Shown here piece after piece: positions 1 through 7,047 of a DNA stretch of 26,914 bases. This DNA comes from an uncultured Lachnoanaerobaculum sp. (GTDB taxonomy: Bacteria > Bacillota > Clostridia > Lachnospirales > Lachnospiraceae). The stretch is from NCBI GenBank assembly GCA_937925515.1, contig CALALP010000047.1:1-26914 (forward strand). Reading direction: 5' to 3'. Numbering within the stretch: the first letter of the stretch is position 1; each line of letters starts with the position of its first letter. The position numbers and the translations under genes were made by a program. A model generated the notes under the pieces. It had not been told where the DNA came from. It was given only the letters and a program-made list of their open reading frames with translations, and made no database searches.

Positions 1-35
1 GGTTTGCCTCGCCGACGGCGAGGCAAACCCCCTAT
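1..35. repeat. GC-rich hairpin repeat, type B, cut by window edge
   Basis: A 13 bp perfect inverted repeat (1-13 with 17-29) encloses a 3-base loop and is followed by a C run. The shared CCTCGC/GCGAGG core and the flanking A/T-type arms resemble the hairpin at 9610-9644, so the two look like members of one dispersed family. The leading G run that would pair with the C run lies outside the window. It follows the last gene of the leftward operon and could stop transcription, but no T run is visible. Confidence 0.75.
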
Positions 36-82
36 TACTATACAATATACAAATCAAGAAAAGACTTAAAATATCATTATTT

Positions 83-475
83 CTAATCTATATCTTTCTT
101 TAAACAAACTATATAATTTAGAGTATTTTGTATTACAATCACTCCCATAATACAGTAAAATTTTACTAATCTACTGCCTGTTTCAAAAAAATTTTTTCTT
201 ACTATAAATATTAGATTTGATTCAAATAATAGTGCAGATATAAACATTATTCCTATCTCTAATAATAGAGCAATTAAAAATGTAATTAAACTTTTTCTAA
301 ATCCTAATTTTTTCCCACTATATAAAGAAGAAGAAATTGCACCTATTACAATCAGTGCTATTATTAAGTAACTACTCAATCTAATGTAGCTTACTACTAA
401 ATTAAATGCTAAATATATTGCAGTGATAATCAATATCACAATATCCTTTTTCTTGAATTTATATCGCTTTACCAT
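83..475 (-). CDS. Small four-helix membrane protein, unknown function
   Basis: I do not recognise the family. The 130-residue product has a basic N-terminus (MVKRYKFKKKD) followed by about four hydrophobic segments, near residues 12-30, 34-51, 63-84 and 104-122, with few acidic residues, so it is an inner-membrane protein. I chose the ATG at 475 because a TGAGGA ribosome site (484-489) stands eight bases upstream. An in-frame TTG at 496 would add seven residues but lies upstream of that site. It is the last gene of the leftward group that begins with the PLP-fold gene, 47 bases after the preceding stop, so its role may be tied to the transporter there. That link is inferred only from position. 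Confidence 0.7.
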   Translation of the reverse strand: MVKRYKFKKKDIVILIITAIYLAFNLVVSYIRLSSYLIIALIVIGAISSSLYSGKKLGFRKSLITFLIALLLEIGIMFISALLFESNLIFIVRKNFFETGSRLVKFYCIMGVIVIQNTLNYIVCLKKDID

Positions 476-522
476 GTTTTTATTCCTCAATAACAAGTGA
501 AAAATAACAAACTATTCTACAA

Positions 523-786
523 CTAATTTTTAAACCTTTTAATTCCCTTAATAACCTGCATTAGCCCAAATATAAATACTATCACATCAACACAAAGTAA
601 AAGTATTATCACATTAAGTGATAATTTATAAGCTGTAAAAATTGAGCTAGAGCCACTCACACTGCCTAAGATTATTGAAAAGCTCCACTCAGGAAAAATA
701 ATTCCAACAATCAAATACATTGCTAAAATAAACATAAAAGAAGTAATAATACAATACATAGCAAACTTTAACTTATTTTCTCTCAT
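523..786 (-). CDS. Small two-helix membrane protein, unknown function
   Basis: An 87-residue protein with two strongly hydrophobic helices (about residues 8-30 and 56-78) joined by a Ser/Gly-rich loop (GSVSGSSS), and a basic C-terminal tail (KGIKRFKN). No family is recognised. A GAGG ribosome site stands five bases before the ATG. It begins 21 bases after the MFS transporter stop and is followed by another small membrane protein, so the three are probably co-transcribed. It could be an accessory subunit of the transporter or an unrelated membrane peptide; the sequence does not decide. Confidence 0.65.
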   Translation of the reverse strand: MRENKLKFAMYCIITSFMFILAMYLIVGIIFPEWSFSIILGSVSGSSSIFTAYKLSLNVIILLLCVDVIVFIFGLMQVIKGIKRFKN

Positions 787-807
787 AATGACCTCGCTTT
801 CTTAAAA

Positions 808-1992
808 CTAAATTTTACTCAATAACCTCTTACAAACCATAATTCCAAGTAATAATGTTATAGGAAAAATTATACCTGCTAAAATTCCTGTTTTTAAGTT
901 ACCATTATTAATACTTGAAATCATTCCCACTAAAGTAGGCCCACCGGAGCAACCTACATCGCCACCAAGTGCAAGGAGTGCAAACATAGCAGTTCCACCT
1001 CTTGGTAGTGCTTTACTAGCTTTACTAAATGTTCCCGGCCACATAATTCCTACTGATAAACCACAAATTGCACATGCTAAAAGACAAATCACAGGAATTT
1101 GAATAAGTGATATGCCAAGATATGATAAAATACATAAAAGGCTACTATAAATCATGAATTTATCAAGATTTATTTTATCTCCATACTTTCCGTAAAATAA
1201 TCTTGAAACACCCATTAATATTGCAAATGCCATAGGCCCTGCTAAATCTCCTGCTGTTTTTGAAATTTTCAAGCCTTTTTCTGCAAAAACTGATGCCCAT
1301 TGACTCACTGATTGTTCACTTGCCCCTGCACAAATCATCATAATAAGCAAAACCCAAAATATCTTAAGACTAAATAAAGCCTGTAAACTAAGCCCCTTTT
1401 CATGGTCTTCAATAAGTTTAGCTATTGGAACTTTAGTAAATACAAATGTATTAAATATTGGAATTATAGCCCATATAATAGACATTATTTTCCAATTTTT
1501 AATTCCAAATATGTAAAAAAACAAAGTAGAGATTAGAACAACTCCTACATGTCCCCAACAATAAAATGAATGTAACATACTCATTGCCATTTCTTTATTG
1601 TCAGACGGACATGCCTCAAGAACAGGACTTACAAGAACTTCTAAAAGCCCTCCTCCTATTGCATATATCATTACCGAAATTAAAATTCCTATAAAAGGAG
1701 TCCCTAAAATCTCAGGTAAAATAGTAAGCAATATAAGACCCAGAGCTGAAAATACATGTGCTATAACCATAGATATACGATAGCCTATTTTGTCTACAAA
1801 TGAAATAGCCAAAAAGTCTACAAGTAATTGTACTCCAAAATTAAATGTTACAAGTAATGTAATTTGAGAAAGTGGTATATTATAACTACGCTGAAATATC
1901 AAAAACAACAATGGTACAAAATTATTTACGATTGCTTGCACTATATAACCTATAAAGCAGGCAATCACTGTTTTATTATATTGATTACTCAT
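808..1992 (-). CDS. MFS transporter (12 helices), substrate unknown
   Basis: The 394-residue protein has the length and hydrophobic periodicity of a major facilitator superfamily transporter, with two halves of six helices around a cytoplasmic loop near residues 185-205 (KVPIAKLIEDHEKGLS). After helix 2 the segment VDKIGYR matches the MFS motif-A position (D-x-x-G-x-R), and GKYGDKIN in the second half is the repeat of that motif. The general look is that of fucose-permease-like sugar or small-solute transporters, but no substrate residue can be assigned. The ribosome site is weak (AAGGTAG). The start is only 11 bases after the stop of the PLP-fold gene, suggesting translational coupling, and a role in moving that protein's ligand is a reasonable inference. 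Confidence 0.88.
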   Translation of the reverse strand: MSNQYNKTVIACFIGYIVQAIVNNFVPLLFLIFQRSYNIPLSQITLLVTFNFGVQLLVDFLAISFVDKIGYRISMVIAHVFSALGLILLTILPEILGTPFIGILISVMIYAIGGGLLEVLVSPVLEACPSDNKEMAMSMLHSFYCWGHVGVVLISTLFFYIFGIKNWKIMSIIWAIIPIFNTFVFTKVPIAKLIEDHEKGLSLQALFSLKIFWVLLIMMICAGASEQSVSQWASVFAEKGLKISKTAGDLAGPMAFAILMGVSRLFYGKYGDKINLDKFMIYSSLLCILSYLGISLIQIPVICLLACAICGLSVGIMWPGTFSKASKALPRGGTAMFALLALGGDVGCSGGPTLVGMISSINNGNLKTGILAGIIFPITLLLGIMVCKRLLSKI

Positions 1993-2003
1993 TTTCTATA
2001 TTA

Positions 2004-2999
2004 CTACCTTTTTCTCCCACTCTTGATATTTTCCTTATTCATACGCCATTCCTCAAATACCGGATAACCTCCTGTATGTATAAATAATATATTCCCCTTA
2101 ATCCTTTTTTTAGCAATTTCATTTAACATTCCGTCAAATGCCTTTCCTGTATACACAGGGTCAAGTCTTATCCCATGTACAACCTCCATTTGCTCTATTA
2201 TGCTTTCAATCTTATCATTTCTGACTTCATACCCACCACCATTATAAATGTCCGTTATATAATATCTCTTTTCAGCATTATCCTCATTTATTGGGCGTGA
2301 AATGGATAGACCACAAAGTAAAGTATCTCTCTTATATCTATCTCTACCAAGCATAAGCCCCTCTAAAGTTATGCCTATTCCATAAGCACATACAATGCAG
2401 TCAAATTGTATATCATTTTCATTTTCATATTCAATTATCTCATCATAAGCCTTATCATAGGCACGAAGTGCCACTTTTTCATAACCTGAGCCACTTGAAT
2501 CGCCGTAAATATAATAACATTTTTTACCTATATACTTGAATTGGTGCATTACATCTTCTATAGTATTTTTAACTTCACTTCTTTTACAATATGTCCTTAA
2601 AGCACCATTCTCATCTACAAGTTTTTCATTTCTATGCTTTCTGAATACCTCCTCTCCTGAATAAAGTTGCTTTAAATATAAATCCATAACATAATTATAT
2701 TCATCATCATCAAGTGGCGTTACCACTCTACAACTAATTCCTGCATCTTTTGCAAGACTTGACACAACCCTATTTATATTGGAATGTCTTGAACCATAGG
2801 AAATAACTGCATCTGACCCCTGCTCATACATATCCTTAAAAAACTCTACTGCTATTCTTACACTATTTCCACCATAAGAATATTTTATTTTATCATCTCT
2901 TTTTATATAGATATTACTTCCCTCATAATCCATAAGTTTATATATCTCAGTCTTAAGGACTATATCTTTATATGCTAGGTAAATGCCTTCAAGCCCCAT
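2004..2999 (-). CDS. ACC-deaminase/D-cysteine-desulfhydrase family protein lacking the PLP lysine
   Basis: The 331-residue protein is a fold-type II PLP family member. Family landmarks in order are KRDD (33-36), GGNSVR (43-48), a Ser-Asn pair in GSRHSNINR (69-77), a glycine-rich phosphate-loop equivalent GIGITLEG (207-214), LDPVYTGKAFDGM (279-291) and HTGGYP (308-313). In ACC deaminase the lysine of GGNK (Lys51) forms the Schiff base with PLP; here the codon is AGT, Ser46. The residues matching Ser78 and Tyr294 of that enzyme are kept (Ser73, Tyr283). It may be catalytically altered, use another lysine such as Lys37 or Lys39, or bind a ligand without PLP chemistry. It is the first gene of a leftward operon with an MFS transporter, has an AGGAGG site four bases before the ATG, and a good promoter. 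Confidence 0.8.
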   Translation of the reverse strand: MGLEGIYLAYKDIVLKTEIYKLMDYEGSNIYIKRDDKIKYSYGGNSVRIAVEFFKDMYEQGSDAVISYGSRHSNINRVVSSLAKDAGISCRVVTPLDDDEYNYVMDLYLKQLYSGEEVFRKHRNEKLVDENGALRTYCKRSEVKNTIEDVMHQFKYIGKKCYYIYGDSSGSGYEKVALRAYDKAYDEIIEYENENDIQFDCIVCAYGIGITLEGLMLGRDRYKRDTLLCGLSISRPINEDNAEKRYYITDIYNGGGYEVRNDKIESIIEQMEVVHGIRLDPVYTGKAFDGMLNEIAKKRIKGNILFIHTGGYPVFEEWRMNKENIKSGRKR

Positions 3000-3030
3000 G
3001 TTGCCTCCTAATTAAACTTTTTATATAATT

Positions 3031-3060
3031 ATTATACTTTATCTTAATATATATATTCAA
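3031..3060 (-). promoter_or_regulatory. Sigma-70-type promoter for the PLP-fold/MFS operon
   Basis: Read leftward, TTGAAT (3055-3060) and a perfect TATAAT (3031-3036) are 18 bases apart. The start would fall near 3024, giving a leader of about 25 bases that carries the AGGAGG site. The sequence matches are seen directly; activity is inferred. Confidence 0.65.
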
Positions 3061-3102
3061 TACACTAAATGTGAAGTTTTACTAATGTTTAAAAATTCAC
3101 TA

Positions 3103-3131
3103 TTGAAAATAATAGACATTTGTGCTAGAAT
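3103..3131 (+). promoter_or_regulatory. Promoter of the tRNA-Leu gene
   Basis: TTGAAA (3103-3108) and TAGAAT (3126-3131) are separated by 17 bases, and TGC directly before the -10 box makes it an extended -10. The expected start is about 8-10 bases before the mature tRNA 5' end at 3147. Confidence 0.75.
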
Positions 3132-3146
3132 ACATTAAGTAATATT

Positions 3147-3229
3147 GCCGATGTGGCGGAATGGCAGACGCGACAGACTCAAAATCTGTTATCTGCAAGG
3201 GTGTGCGAGTTCGAGTCTCGCCATCGGCA
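3147..3229 (+). tRNA. tRNA-Leu (anticodon CAA)
   Basis: The 83-base type II tRNA has acceptor GCCGATG pairing with CATCGGC, a T arm GCGAG-TTCGAGT-CTCGC, and anticodon stem ACAGA/TCTGT holding loop CTCAAAA. The anticodon is therefore CAA, reading UUG. The extra-long variable arm and discriminator A fit tRNA-Leu. CCA is not encoded. Confidence 0.95.
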
Positions 3230-3234
3230 CTTGG

Positions 3235-3260
3235 GAGTACGCTTATGCGTACTCTTTTCT
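3235..3260 (+). terminator. Rho-independent terminator of tRNA-Leu
   Basis: A perfect 8 bp stem (GAGTACGC with GCGTACTC) around a TTAT loop is followed by TTTTCT, six bases after the tRNA 3' end. Confidence 0.85.
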
Positions 3261-3366
3261 GTAGTTAATAATTTTATTACTTTTATATTAAAATAATTAT
3301 TTAAAGCTTAACATTTTCCAAGACCTAATTTGTCTTGCAACTCAACAGTATTAGGAGAACCCCATT

Positions 3367-4224
3367 ATGAAACGTAAACTTATCATACCATTAGTTGTAT
3401 TATCAGTATCAGCTATCTTTGCAACAGGTTGCAATAATAAAAAGAATAAAGATTTATCAAGCAAACACACTGAAAGTTCTACTGTAGAATCTTCAGCAAA
3501 ATCAAATACTGCCTCAAAACAAGTTCAAAAGACTAACCCACCTGAAACTACTGTAAAAGAAACAGAAACTTCAAAGGAAACAAGTAGTTCAGTTGCCGGA
3601 GGTCGTTCATTAAAGGCAAAAAATGAAACTTATACAAATGCTAATGCCAATATAACCTACCCTGCTATTTCTGATTTAAAAGATGAGAAAAAACAGGAAA
3701 TGATTAATAAATTACTTGCTAAAAATGTTTCCTCAGTAGTTGAGGCTATGAAAATAGATCCTTCTACTACTAAACTTGATATTACAAGTAAGATTATCGG
3801 CTATGACGGCAGAAGACTTAGTGTTGTATATCAGGGAACTTTAAAAAATTCTGACGGAACTACTAAAAATATTTTCTTCACAAATAATATAGATACAACC
3901 TCAGGAAAGGACTTAGGACTTGCTGATTTTGCTGACCCTAAAACTATGGCAGGCTATATACTCTCTGATGATGTAAAATTATCAGGAGCAAGTGAAGAAG
4001 TTACTAAAAAGTTTATGGAAACTAGATTCCAAAGAACACTTGAGGACTATGTTGCAATACTTTCAGACTCTGATTTTCCTTTAAGATTAGATTCAGAGGG
4101 TAATTTTATAAGTTTTCCACAAAGTTTCAGCTATGAAAATAATGGAAAGATATACTTTACAATTCCTGTATCACATGAACTTGGAGATTTTGTAACCATA
4201 GTATATTCTCCTGATACAAAATAG
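3367..4224 (+). CDS. Secreted lipoprotein with DUF4163/DUF3298-like domain
   Basis: The 285-residue protein begins with a lipoprotein signal (MKRKL, hydrophobic core, lipobox ATGC with Cys22). A Ser/Thr/Lys/Glu-rich low-complexity linker of about 60 residues follows, and a folded domain occupies residues 85-285. That domain has the pattern of the DUF4163 plus DUF3298 pair found in PdaC and RsiV-type proteins: an opening strand ending in YPAISD, a strand pair ISKIIGYDGRRLSVVYQG, a NNIDTTSGKDLGLADF turn, and a final strand IYFTIPVSHELGDFVTIVY. It is therefore expected on the outer face of the membrane, perhaps touching cell wall; the domain assignment is by eye. An AGGAG site (3353-3357) lies nine bases before the ATG. 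It is monocistronic, between the tRNA terminator and its own terminator. Confidence 0.85.
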   Translation: MKRKLIIPLVVLSVSAIFATGCNNKKNKDLSSKHTESSTVESSAKSNTASKQVQKTNPPETTVKETETSKETSSSVAGGRSLKAKNETYTNANANITYPAISDLKDEKKQEMINKLLAKNVSSVVEAMKIDPSTTKLDITSKIIGYDGRRLSVVYQGTLKNSDGTTKNIFFTNNIDTTSGKDLGLADFADPKTMAGYILSDDVKLSGASEEVTKKFMETRFQRTLEDYVAILSDSDFPLRLDSEGNFISFPQSFSYENNGKIYFTIPVSHELGDFVTIVYSPDTK

Positions 4225-4257
4225 GTTTAATCTTTGGAAAATTGAATAATTATTTCT

Positions 4258-4308
4258 ACTAGCTTGCCCCTCCTTGTGTTGGACAGGCTAGTATGGTTTT
4301 TTTGTTTT
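4258..4308 (+). terminator. Rho-independent terminator of the lipoprotein gene
   Basis: ACTAGCTTG (from 4258) pairs with CAGGCTAGT (to 4292) with one wobble pair, extending inward past one mismatch, and is followed by GTTTTTTTGTTTT. It lies 33 bases after the stop codon. Confidence 0.85.
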
Positions 4309-4512
4309 ATAACACTTAATTTAGCTATATAACAATTTATAGACAAAACAAAGTCATTATTCTAATAAATAAGAGTAATTTTCTAGTAAATATTTGCTAG
4401 TTTCTCTAACTTCAAATTTTAAAAAGTTAGTACTAATTACTCTGTGTTTAGCTTACACTAAAAGAAAATTAATATTTTTTAATAAAGATAAAGTTTATAT
4501 AAATTATCTCCC
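4309..4512. other. Intergenic AT-rich stretch with no gene seen
   Basis: Part of the 346-base gap between the lipoprotein gene and the uracil permease gene. I found no ORF with a ribosome site, no tRNA and no PyrR-type leader here. The permease promoter follows immediately. Confidence 0.5.
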
Positions 4513-4541
4513 TTGTTTTTTTATATTCTATTTGCTATAAT
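4513..4541 (+). promoter_or_regulatory. Promoter of the uracil permease gene
   Basis: TTGTTT (4513-4518), a 17-base spacer and a perfect TATAAT (4536-4541) preceded by TGC form an extended -10 promoter. The leader to the ATG at 4571 would be only about 22 bases, which leaves no room for a PyrR attenuator or riboswitch; the leader holds an AGGGGG ribosome site (4556-4561). Confidence 0.8.
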
Positions 4542-4570
4542 AGTCAAAAATAAATAGGGGGTTAATTAAT

Positions 4571-5893
4571 ATGGAAACAAATAACAAATTAACATCGAGG
4601 GACTACTTACTTAGTATTCAACATCTATTCGCAATGTTTGGTGCTACTGTATTAGTCCCTTTAATTACGGGATTAAATCCTTCACTGGCACTTTTTACTG
4701 CAGGAGTTGGTACTCTTATCTTTCACATTTGTTCTAAATTTAAAGTTCCTGTTTTCTTAGGTTCATCTTTTGCATTTCTTGCTGCTGTATCTGCTATCAC
4801 AAAACCGGATGGTGTCTTAGTTCTTGAAAATGTTCCCATAGCACAAGGTGGTATTGTTTTTGCCGGATTAGTTTATTTAGTATTTGCACTTATCGCATTT
4901 TTTGTAGGTGCTGATAAAATCAAAAAACTTTTCCCTCCTGTTATAACAGGGCCTGTAATAGTTGTTATAGGTATTAACTTAGCAGGTACTGCAATAACAG
5001 ATGCTACCGGTGGAGTAGGACTTAGTGGTAATATTAGTTCAGAGGCTATACTAAATCTTGCCATAGCAACATTTACACTTGCCATTGTAATAGTTTGCTC
5101 AATATTTGCAAAAGGCTTTTTCAAATTAGTACCAATACTTATAGGTATAATTTGTGGCTATATACTCTGTGTAATCTTAAACTTTACAGGTATATATAAA
5201 ATGGATTTCTCTCCTGTAATCAATTCTCCTTGGATAAATATTCCATTCAAAACAGTAGACGGTAGTGGAGTACCTTTTATGTCCTTACCAAAGTTTGAAC
5301 TTGGAGCAATACTTTCTATCGCACCTATTGCACTTGTAACATTTATGGAGCATATAGGAGATATTACAACAAATAGTACAGTTGTAGGAAAAGACTTTAT
5401 AAAAGACCCCGGACTTCATAGAACACTTCTTGGCGACGGTCTTGCAACAATGTTTGCCGGTCTTCTAGGAGGTCCTGCAAATACAACTTACTCTGAAAAT
5501 ACAGGAGTGCTTGCAACTACTAAAAACTATAATCCTAAATTACTTCGTGTAACAGCATTATTTGCTATAATCTTAGGTCTTTTAGGAAAAATAGGTGCTG
5601 TACTTCAAACAATTCCTTCACCGGTTAAAGGTGGTGTTGAGGTTATGCTCTTTGGTATGATTGCTGCGATAGGAATAAGATCACTTGCAGAATCAAATCT
5701 TGATTTCACACACTCAAGAAACCTAACCATTGTCGGACTTATACTAGTATTCGGACTTGGCTTTTCACAACTTGGAGGTATAAATGTTCAATTAGGCGAA
5801 TACACACTAAATATTTCAGGTCTATTCATAGCAGTACTCGTGGGAGTTCTTATGAATAAAATCTTACCTGATGTAGATGATGTATCTAACTAA
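4571..5893 (+). CDS. uraA: Uracil permease (NCS2 family)
   Basis: The 440-residue membrane protein aligns throughout with UraA/PyrP uracil:proton symporters. Diagnostic segments are the substrate-site motif MEHIGD (Glu260, matching the essential glutamate of E. coli UraA), DPGLHRTLLGDG (279-290) and NTTYSENTGV with the second key glutamate (Glu309). About 14 hydrophobic helices are visible, and the length is normal for the family. It imports uracil for conversion to UMP by the phosphoribosyltransferase encoded next, 207 bases downstream. A strong promoter and AGGGGG site precede it. The gap to upp holds a MITE-like repeat, and no strong terminator is seen, so read-through into upp is possible. 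Confidence 0.95.
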   Translation: METNNKLTSRDYLLSIQHLFAMFGATVLVPLITGLNPSLALFTAGVGTLIFHICSKFKVPVFLGSSFAFLAAVSAITKPDGVLVLENVPIAQGGIVFAGLVYLVFALIAFFVGADKIKKLFPPVITGPVIVVIGINLAGTAITDATGGVGLSGNISSEAILNLAIATFTLAIVIVCSIFAKGFFKLVPILIGIICGYILCVILNFTGIYKMDFSPVINSPWINIPFKTVDGSGVPFMSLPKFELGAILSIAPIALVTFMEHIGDITTNSTVVGKDFIKDPGLHRTLLGDGLATMFAGLLGGPANTTYSENTGVLATTKNYNPKLLRVTALFAIILGLLGKIGAVLQTIPSPVKGGVEVMLFGMIAAIGIRSLAESNLDFTHSRNLTIVGLILVFGLGFSQLGGINVQLGEYTLNISGLFIAVLVGVLMNKILPDVDDVSN

Positions 5894-5921
5894 AGCTAGT
5901 ATATTATAAAGTAAATATTAA

Positions 5922-6067
5922 AGTTGTTGTAAAACTAGCTTTTATGAATAGTACTATCTTCGTTGTTCTCTATTGAAATATAACAAAGTTATATTTATTC
6001 ATTATTATATGTGATTTGTTCCCCTAAGGGGGGACAAATCACAATGGATAGATATTTTACGACAACT
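5922..6067 (+). mobile_element. MITE-like element, copy 1 (between uraA and upp)
   Basis: The ~146 bp element has imperfect terminal inverted repeats (AGTTGTTGTAAAA at 5922-5934, and AGTTGTCGTAAAA read backwards from 6067 to 6055, 12 of 13 matching). Near its right end is a long hairpin (6010-6043; arm TGTGATTTGT then C run). It matches copy 2 (7471-7615) over nearly its whole length in opposite orientation, including the landmark TTGTTCTCTAT and the block AAAGTTATATTTAT. It encodes no transposase. Its left end could also pair with AAAGCTAGT at 5892-5900 just after the uraA stop, giving a weak terminator-like stem. Confidence 0.82.
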
Positions 6068-6100
6068 CTAATTAATAAAACACATTATAAGGGGAAATAT

Positions 6101-6757
6101 ATGATTAACAATTTAAATCTTGAAACTACAAAAAATATTTTTATAAACACTCATCCATTAATACAACATAAAATATCTCTACTTAGAGATAAGAGAACAG
6201 GAACTAATGAATTTAGAGCTTTGATAGGCGAAATAGGTATGCTTATGGGTTATGAGGCACTCAATGACTTACCTACTATGGATATTGAAGTTGAAACACC
6301 TATTGAAAAATGTCTATCTCCTGTAATTGCAGGTAGAAAGCTTGCAATAGTTCCTATATTAAGAGCAGGTCTTGGAATGGTTGACGGACTTTTAGCACTT
6401 GTACCGTCTGCAAAAGTAGGTCATATAGGACTTTATAGAGATGAGGAAACTCATTTACCTCATGAATACTATTGTAAATTACCTAAACCAATAGATGAAA
6501 GAACAATAGTTGTTTTAGATCCAATGCTTGCTACCGGAGGTTCTGCAATAGATTCAGTTACCCAAATAAAAGAACATGGTGGAAAAACAATTAAATTTAT
6601 GTGTATTATAGCTGCTCCCGAGGGCGTTGAGGCACTTATGAAAGCACACCCTGATATACAATTATATGTAGGTCATCTCGACAGAGAACTTAATAAAGAT
6701 GCTTATATCTGCCCGGGACTTGGAGATGCAGGCGACAGAATTTTTGGAACAAAATAG
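6101..6757 (+). CDS. upp: Uracil phosphoribosyltransferase
   Basis: The 218-residue enzyme makes UMP from uracil and PRPP in pyrimidine salvage. The PRPP-binding loop VVLDPMLATGGS and the uracil-site segment YICPGLGDAGDRIFGTK at the C-terminus are intact, as are VPILRAGLGMVDG and AAPEG. I chose the ATG at 6101, which follows an AAGGGGA ribosome site and matches the usual N-terminus (HPLIQHKISLLRD near residue 17). The frame stays open upstream to a GTG at 6011 and an ATG at 6044 inside the MITE hairpin, but these would add residues not found in the family. It follows uraA and forms a uracil uptake and salvage pair; no convincing promoter of its own is seen. Confidence 0.96.
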   Translation: MINNLNLETTKNIFINTHPLIQHKISLLRDKRTGTNEFRALIGEIGMLMGYEALNDLPTMDIEVETPIEKCLSPVIAGRKLAIVPILRAGLGMVDGLLALVPSAKVGHIGLYRDEETHLPHEYYCKLPKPIDERTIVVLDPMLATGGSAIDSVTQIKEHGGKTIKFMCIIAAPEGVEALMKAHPDIQLYVGHLDRELNKDAYICPGLGDAGDRIFGTK

Positions 6758-6766
6758 TATTCTAGC

Positions 6767-6805
6767 ATTAATGGGTATCCTATAACATTAAGGATACCCA
6801 TTAAT
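6767..6805. terminator. Perfect 14 bp stem-loop after upp
   Basis: ATTAATGGGTATCC (6767-6780) pairs perfectly with 6792-6805 around an 11-base loop, starting ten bases after the upp stop. No T run follows, so it is either a processing or stability hairpin or an atypical terminator. Confidence 0.55.
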
Positions 6806-6938
6806 ACATGTAACAGTCAAAAAAATAGTTCATTCTCATGTCAAATAGTTAGTTGAGCTAACTATAAACACAACATTAGCAATTTTGACTATGCAAATTC
6901 TTATAAAGCTATTATAATACAATCTTTTTAATCTCGCC

Positions 6939-6962
6939 CTACCCACATGGGTAGTTTTTTAC
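6939..6962 (+). terminator. Terminator-like hairpin upstream of the TOBE gene
   Basis: CTACCC-ACAT-GGGTAG (6939-6954) is followed by TTTTTT. It may end upp transcripts that pass 6805, or a short RNA starting near the TATAAT-like sequence at 6913. The TTGACT at 6885 is 22 bases from that box, too far for a standard promoter, so a separate RNA gene is not supported. Confidence 0.6.
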
Positions 6963-6978
6963 TTTTAAAAAAATTTTC

Positions 6979-7007
6979 TTGAATAAAAGCTTTAAATGTG
7001 TTAAACT
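6979..7007 (+). promoter_or_regulatory. Candidate promoter of the TOBE-domain gene
   Basis: TTGAAT (6979-6984), a 17-base spacer and TAAACT (7002-7007) precede the start codon by about 40 bases. It lies just after the hairpin/T-run at 6939-6962. Confidence 0.5.
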
Positions 7008-7047
7008 TCCTATCTAAAATTAAAGTTAGAAAGAATAGGGGTTAAAG

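Noticed and set aside
1598..2067. Plus-strand ORFs opposite the MFS gene
   Set aside because: They are shadows of the MFS coding sequence and have no start signals.
4309..4570. PyrR attenuator or purine/pyrimidine riboswitch before uraA
   Set aside because: A strong extended -10 promoter 30 bases before the start codon leaves a leader of about 22 bases, and no anti-terminator/terminator pair lies downstream of it.
5973..6001. Promoter inside MITE copy 1 (TTGAAA, 17 bases, TATTCA)
   Set aside because: The -10 match is poor and the -35 is not kept in copy 2, so it is not supported as an outward promoter.
6011..6100. Longer upp start beginning at the GTG at 6011 or ATG at 6044
   Set aside because: These starts lie inside the MITE hairpin, the added residues do not belong to the family, and the ATG at 6101 has its own ribosome site.
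6885..6962. Small RNA gene with TTGACT/TATAAT promoter and terminator
   Set aside because: The two boxes are 22 bases apart, too far for a standard promoter; only the terminator-like hairpin is kept as a feature.
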